Positions 12,918-15,023 of a DNA stretch of 15,023 bases are shown here, one piece after another. How positions within the stretch are numbered: the stretch's first letter is position 1; every line of letters begins with the position of its first letter. The DNA is taken from the NCBI GenBank assembly GCA_030539985.1, contig JAUNXD010000020.1:1-15023 (forward strand), given 5' to 3'. The stretch is from Methanobrevibacter sp. (GTDB taxonomy: Archaea > Methanobacteriota > Methanobacteria > Methanobacteriales > Methanobacteriaceae). Under the pieces are notes generated by a model. The model was not told where the DNA came from. It saw only the letters and a program-made list of their open reading frames with translations, and ran no database searches. The translations under genes and the position numbers were made by a program.

Positions 12918-13211
12918 ATGATTATTAATACATTTAATTTTTGGAGGTTATTAACTTATTGAATTACCAACCACGATATTCAAATTATAATTACATTTGA
13001 AATTAAACTAAAATATCTAATAATTACTTAAATTATATTATTACTTTCATAGTATATAAAATTATTTAAGGTTTAAAAATATAAAAAATAATTATATGAA
13101 TTTAAATCATTAAATTTAATTTATTTTAATTTATTTTTAAAAAATAAAAGATAAAAAGTTATACTTCAAATGTAAACTTAAAATTAAATAGTATATGAAT
13201 ATTCAATAACA
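12918..13211. other. AT-rich non-coding gap
   Basis: Roughly 300 bases with no supportable gene on either strand; only tiny open frames exist. It has a near-perfect AT palindrome (TTATTTTT, A, AAAAATAA at 13131-13147) and short repeats of a TTTAATTTATT pattern at about 13111-13139. It probably holds the antitoxin promoter and the terminator of the zinc-ribbon pair. It may mark the edge of an inserted toxin-antitoxin segment, but no attachment-site repeat was found. Confidence 0.6.
13139..13157 (-). terminator. T-rich terminator of the small zinc-ribbon operon
   Basis: On the minus strand T5-A-T-C-T4-A-T6 occurs about 55 bases after the stop codon of the second zinc-ribbon gene. The adjoining AT palindrome at 13131-13147 could add a weak stem. 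Confidence 0.5.
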
Positions 13212-13397
13212 TCATTCATAGAAATCCGGGTCGACATAACCCAGTTCTTCAGCATCATCAAAGTTCAGATTATCCTCATCGAATTCATCATCATCATATA
13301 TTCCCCAATCGAGACTGTCTGACAAATCGGATCCGCATTCCCTGCATGTTGCTCTTGCAGAATCGTTCAAGCATCCGCAAACATTGCATGTTATCAT
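13212..13397 (-). CDS. Small acidic zinc-ribbon protein
   Basis: A 61-aa protein starting MITCNVCGC, with a zinc ribbon of C-x2-C pairs (CNVC near 4-7 and CREC near 18-21 in this numbering) and a very acidic tail (DDDEFDEDNLNFDD). The start is the second ATG (13397): GGTGA at 13403-13407 lies 5 bases before it, whereas the first ATG (13409) overlaps that site and directly abuts the stop of the preceding gene. It is co-transcribed with the 102-aa zinc-ribbon protein, with no gap worth the name. No catalytic residues are seen. It could be a metal-buffering or adaptor protein (inference). Confidence 0.7.
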   Translation of the reverse strand: MITCNVCGCLNDSARATCRECGSDLSDSLDWGIYDDDEFDEDNLNFDDAEELGYVDPDFYE

Positions 13398-13409
13398 ATT
13401 TTTCACCAT

Positions 13410-13718
13410 TTATCCGTAGTGTTCGCCAACCCATCCCTGATTGACATCAGGTATTCCGTCTTCACAGTATTCATCATCCTCATCACAGAAAAGCATGAAA
13501 CAATCATCATCGTCATCATCCATTTGAGTCTCCTCTTCTGTAATGCCTTCGTTCTGGCAGTATTCACATACCCATTCGTCTCCGGAGTATGTTACAAGCG
13601 CACCGCATTCTTCACACCTGTAAAATCCTTCACCCCAATCATCTCTTCCGCAGTAATGACATTCCACTTCATTGTCATCCTCTTCAAATTCATAACCACA
13701 GCTGTAGCATTCAATCAT
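13410..13718 (-). CDS. Acidic double zinc-ribbon protein
   Basis: A 102-aa protein with two zinc-binding modules: C4, C7, C20, C23 and C35, C38, C51, C54. The C-terminal third is extremely acidic, with six consecutive Asp (67-72), and has three further cysteines (73, 78, 85) that could bind another metal. It ends NQGWVGEHYG. The protein is soluble. A ribosome binding site GGGTGAT lies 3 bases before the ATG and a TATA box lies at 13752-13761. It overlaps no other gene and shares an operon with the 61-aa zinc-ribbon gene. Such short multi-ribbon proteins often bind nucleic acid or protein surfaces, but the strong negative charge argues against simple DNA binding. No family recognised. Confidence 0.75.
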   Translation of the reverse strand: MIECYSCGYEFEEDDNEVECHYCGRDDWGEGFYRCEECGALVTYSGDEWVCEYCQNEGITEEETQMDDDDDDCFMLFCDEDDEYCEDGIPDVNQGWVGEHYG

Positions 13719-13751
13719 GGCATCACCCTTTAATCAATATTGTGTCTAAAG

Positions 13752-13762
13752 TATTATAAAAC
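13752..13762 (-). promoter_or_regulatory. TATA box of the zinc-ribbon operon
   Basis: GTTTTATAATA on the minus strand, centred about 39 bases before the ATG at 13718. It predicts a leader of roughly 12-14 bases that just contains the GGGTGAT ribosome binding site. Confidence 0.55.
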
Positions 13763-13769
13763 GATTTGT

Positions 13770-14054
13770 CTATATGAGCTGGAAAAATATCTCCCTGAAA
13801 TTCTGATACAGGTCCTTGTAGAGCTCAAGTGCCTTGTCGTAATCTGATTTGTCATCGAAATCATCGCTGATATGTTCCCTGTAGTTTGGAAGGTATTTGA
13901 CCATCAAATCAGTCATGAAGTTTAGAAATTCTGTGATTTCCTCATCGCTGCATTTCTGGAAAGTGAACATTACATCCAGCTTCTCGTCATATCTCACCAT
14001 TCTTTCAAAGTCTTTTACTATTTCCTGTATCGTCAATTTGATTTTGTTTTCCAT
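13770..14054 (-). CDS. Hypothetical helical protein coupled to SseB-like gene 3
   Basis: A 94-aa, acidic, all-helical soluble protein that I do not recognise. It has helical stretches IQEIVKDFERMVRYDEKLDVMF and EEITEFLNFMTDLMVKYLPNY, then an acidic turn DDFDDKSDYD and a last helix ending FREIFFQLI. Its ATG overlaps the TAA of SseB-like gene 3 by one base (TAATG), and a strong GGAGG-type ribosome binding site lies in the last codons of that gene. It is therefore translationally coupled and should be made in proportion to SseB-like protein 3. A direct partner of that protein is a reasonable inference. There are no motifs suggesting enzyme activity. Confidence 0.65.
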   Translation of the reverse strand: MENKIKLTIQEIVKDFERMVRYDEKLDVMFTFQKCSDEEITEFLNFMTDLMVKYLPNYREHISDDFDDKSDYDKALELYKDLYQNFREIFFQLI

Positions 14055-14977
14055 TATGCTTCCTCCATTGTGAAAAGATAGAATATTGCACTGTTGAGCC
14101 TTGAATCATTGCACATCATCTCCAGAAGCGGCGAGTATTCAAGAAGAACCTCTCTTGTGAGAAGCACGTTTTCCTCATTGGGATTGATGATTATACCATC
14201 CAAATCATCGCTCAGGACATAGTTTGTCATCTGAGAGAAGTTGATGAGCTGCGAGTATTTGTTCAGCGCTGTTGGGATTGTCCTGATTTTATCATCTGAA
14301 GTGAATGCGGTCGCATACATTCCCCCACCATTATCAGTGTAGAGAAATCCCAAAGGACCAGTCTCTTTCATGGAGATGACACCGTCCTCGGCCATGGCGT
14401 TGAGGTTTTCTCTGGAAAGCCTTAAAGTAAGGATTGTCGAATCGGATATCTTGTCAAAAAGCTCCTCGTACCTGCCGATATTGGCCGGATCATTTAAAAA
14501 ATCCTCCAAATCACTGTTGTCCATTGAATCCTTTAAGCTTTTGAGGTCATCTGATGTATATGAATCCTCATTAGAATAGGTCATCTCAGGCATGTCTCCC
14601 AGATACTTTACGAATTGTCTTGGAAATGCAAAATCCTCACTTAACATGTTGATGAAAAAGCCTTTCAAATCGCTTTTTTCAAGCATCTCAACATAGAGGC
14701 TGAAATCAAATGAATGTGCTTCAACATCAAAGTCCGGAAAAGCCTTTCTGAACTCATCCATATCCGTGAAAAGGGCACCGAAACTACCGGCATCGGTTGT
14801 AGCATAAATCACATTGACCTCATCACCAGTCACCTTGGCAGGAGTCAGAAGGCATGAATGCCTAATTTCCCTGAAGAGACTGTGGAAAGTCTCAATCGGA
14901 GCATCGTCTTTTAAGTCATTTATTTCCTGCATTATCTTTCTTAAGTTATCGTGTCTTATTGAATGCAATTCCATCAT
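14054..14977 (-). CDS. SseB-like protein 3 (two SseB-type modules)
   Basis: A protein of about 307 aa starting MMELHSIRH. The start at ATG 14977 is chosen because GGAGTGAT lies 4 bases before it; the longer TTG start (14992) would lie upstream of that site. Two modules as in the other SseB-like proteins: LLTPA (43-47), ALFTDMDEF (68-76) and LKGFFINML (104-112), then ATAFTSDDKI (222-231) and DGIIINP (260-266) with VLLTRE. It is very close to SseB-like protein 1, sharing ANIGxYExLF, DGxISM and KYSQxIN stretches, so one is a duplicate of the other. The overlapping 94-aa gene follows. The function is unknown; SseB domains are mostly reported as stress-linked adaptor folds. Confidence 0.75.
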   Translation of the reverse strand: MMELHSIRHDNLRKIMQEINDLKDDAPIETFHSLFREIRHSCLLTPAKVTGDEVNVIYATTDAGSFGALFTDMDEFRKAFPDFDVEAHSFDFSLYVEMLEKSDLKGFFINMLSEDFAFPRQFVKYLGDMPEMTYSNEDSYTSDDLKSLKDSMDNSDLEDFLNDPANIGRYEELFDKISDSTILTLRLSRENLNAMAEDGVISMKETGPLGFLYTDNGGGMYATAFTSDDKIRTIPTALNKYSQLINFSQMTNYVLSDDLDGIIINPNEENVLLTREVLLEYSPLLEMMCNDSRLNSAIFYLFTMEEA

Positions 14978-14982
14978 ATTGA

Positions 14983-15023
14983 TCACTCCCAAAGTTCAAA
15001 CAGCCATTGATATGCAGCATTAA
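14983..15023 (-). CDS. C-terminal end of an unidentified upstream gene (cut by window edge)
   Basis: A minus-strand frame entering from the right edge gives NAAYQWLFELWE and stops at TGA (14983-14985). The stop codon overlaps the ribosome binding site of SseB-like gene 3, just as stop and ribosome binding site overlap in the coupled genes at 7474 and 13770. Together with the plausible amphipathic ending, this suggests a real gene in the same operon. Thirteen codons are too few to name it. Confidence 0.45.
   Translation of the reverse strand, partial: NAAYQWLFELWE

Noticed and set aside
13495..13525. Trinucleotide-like repeat (CAT/CGT runs) as a microsatellite
   Set aside because: It is the codons of the six-Asp run in the 102-aa zinc-ribbon protein and mixes GAT and GAC, so it is a protein feature rather than a simple repeat.
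1..15023. CRISPR array, tRNA, rRNA or insertion sequence
   Set aside because: No regularly spaced repeats of 25-40 bases, no cloverleaf-like or ribosomal segments, and no transposase or terminal inverted repeats were found by reading both strands.

Overview
The window looks like a chromosomal piece of a low-GC methanogenic archaeon of the order Methanobacteriales, most likely Methanobrevibacter or a close relative. The taxonomic evidence is an intact cyclic 2,3-diphosphoglycerate synthetase gene, the first codons of a ComA (coenzyme M biosynthesis) gene, the methanogen families UPF0058 and UPF0280, archaeal TATA boxes placed for leaderless or short-leader transcripts, GGTGAT-type ribosome binding sites, and oligo-T terminators. 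No rRNA, tRNA, CRISPR array or transposase was found. The genus is an inference.

Left part (1-2770), core metabolism: the 5' end of comA, a UPF0058 gene and a UPF0280 (ApbE-like fold) gene on the minus strand, then cpgS on the plus strand. UPF0280 and cpgS diverge from a 45-base gap whose only strong TATA element is self-complementary and well placed for both genes. Each of the three complete genes ends in a clear T-rich terminator.

Middle part (2768-9903), almost all on the minus strand: a two-gene operon (unknown 190-aa protein plus a zinc-ribbon membrane protein), a 216-base gap with two hairpins that may be a small RNA, and then a block containing an SseB-like protein, an Fe-S type XPD/DinG-like helicase, a zinc-ribbon four-helix membrane protein, a zinc-ribbon CbbX/SpoVK-type AAA+ ATPase and a second SseB-like protein. 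The ATPase and membrane protein genes are translationally coupled. This block is the best candidate for an undescribed system: SseB modules, zinc ribbons, a remodelling ATPase and a DNA helicase recur together in one place.

Right part (9985-15023): a small winged-helix regulator (plus strand), a protein with PH-like, SHOCT and zinc-ribbon parts, a TPR-HIRAN fusion, and an AT-rich VapBC-type toxin-antitoxin remnant in which a PIN-domain toxin is split by a +1 frameshift and flanked by two related antitoxin-like genes. After an AT-rich 305-base gap come two tiny acidic zinc-ribbon proteins, a 94-aa protein coupled to a third SseB-like protein, and the last codons of a further gene at the edge.

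Across the window there are six zinc-ribbon proteins and three SseB-like proteins (six SseB-type modules), which is a high local density of protein-interaction and adaptor modules around nucleic-acid-linked enzymes (helicase, AAA+, HIRAN). How they work together is not known from the sequence. A DNA-damage, stress-response or protein-remodelling role is inferred only from the helicase, HIRAN and AAA+ families.
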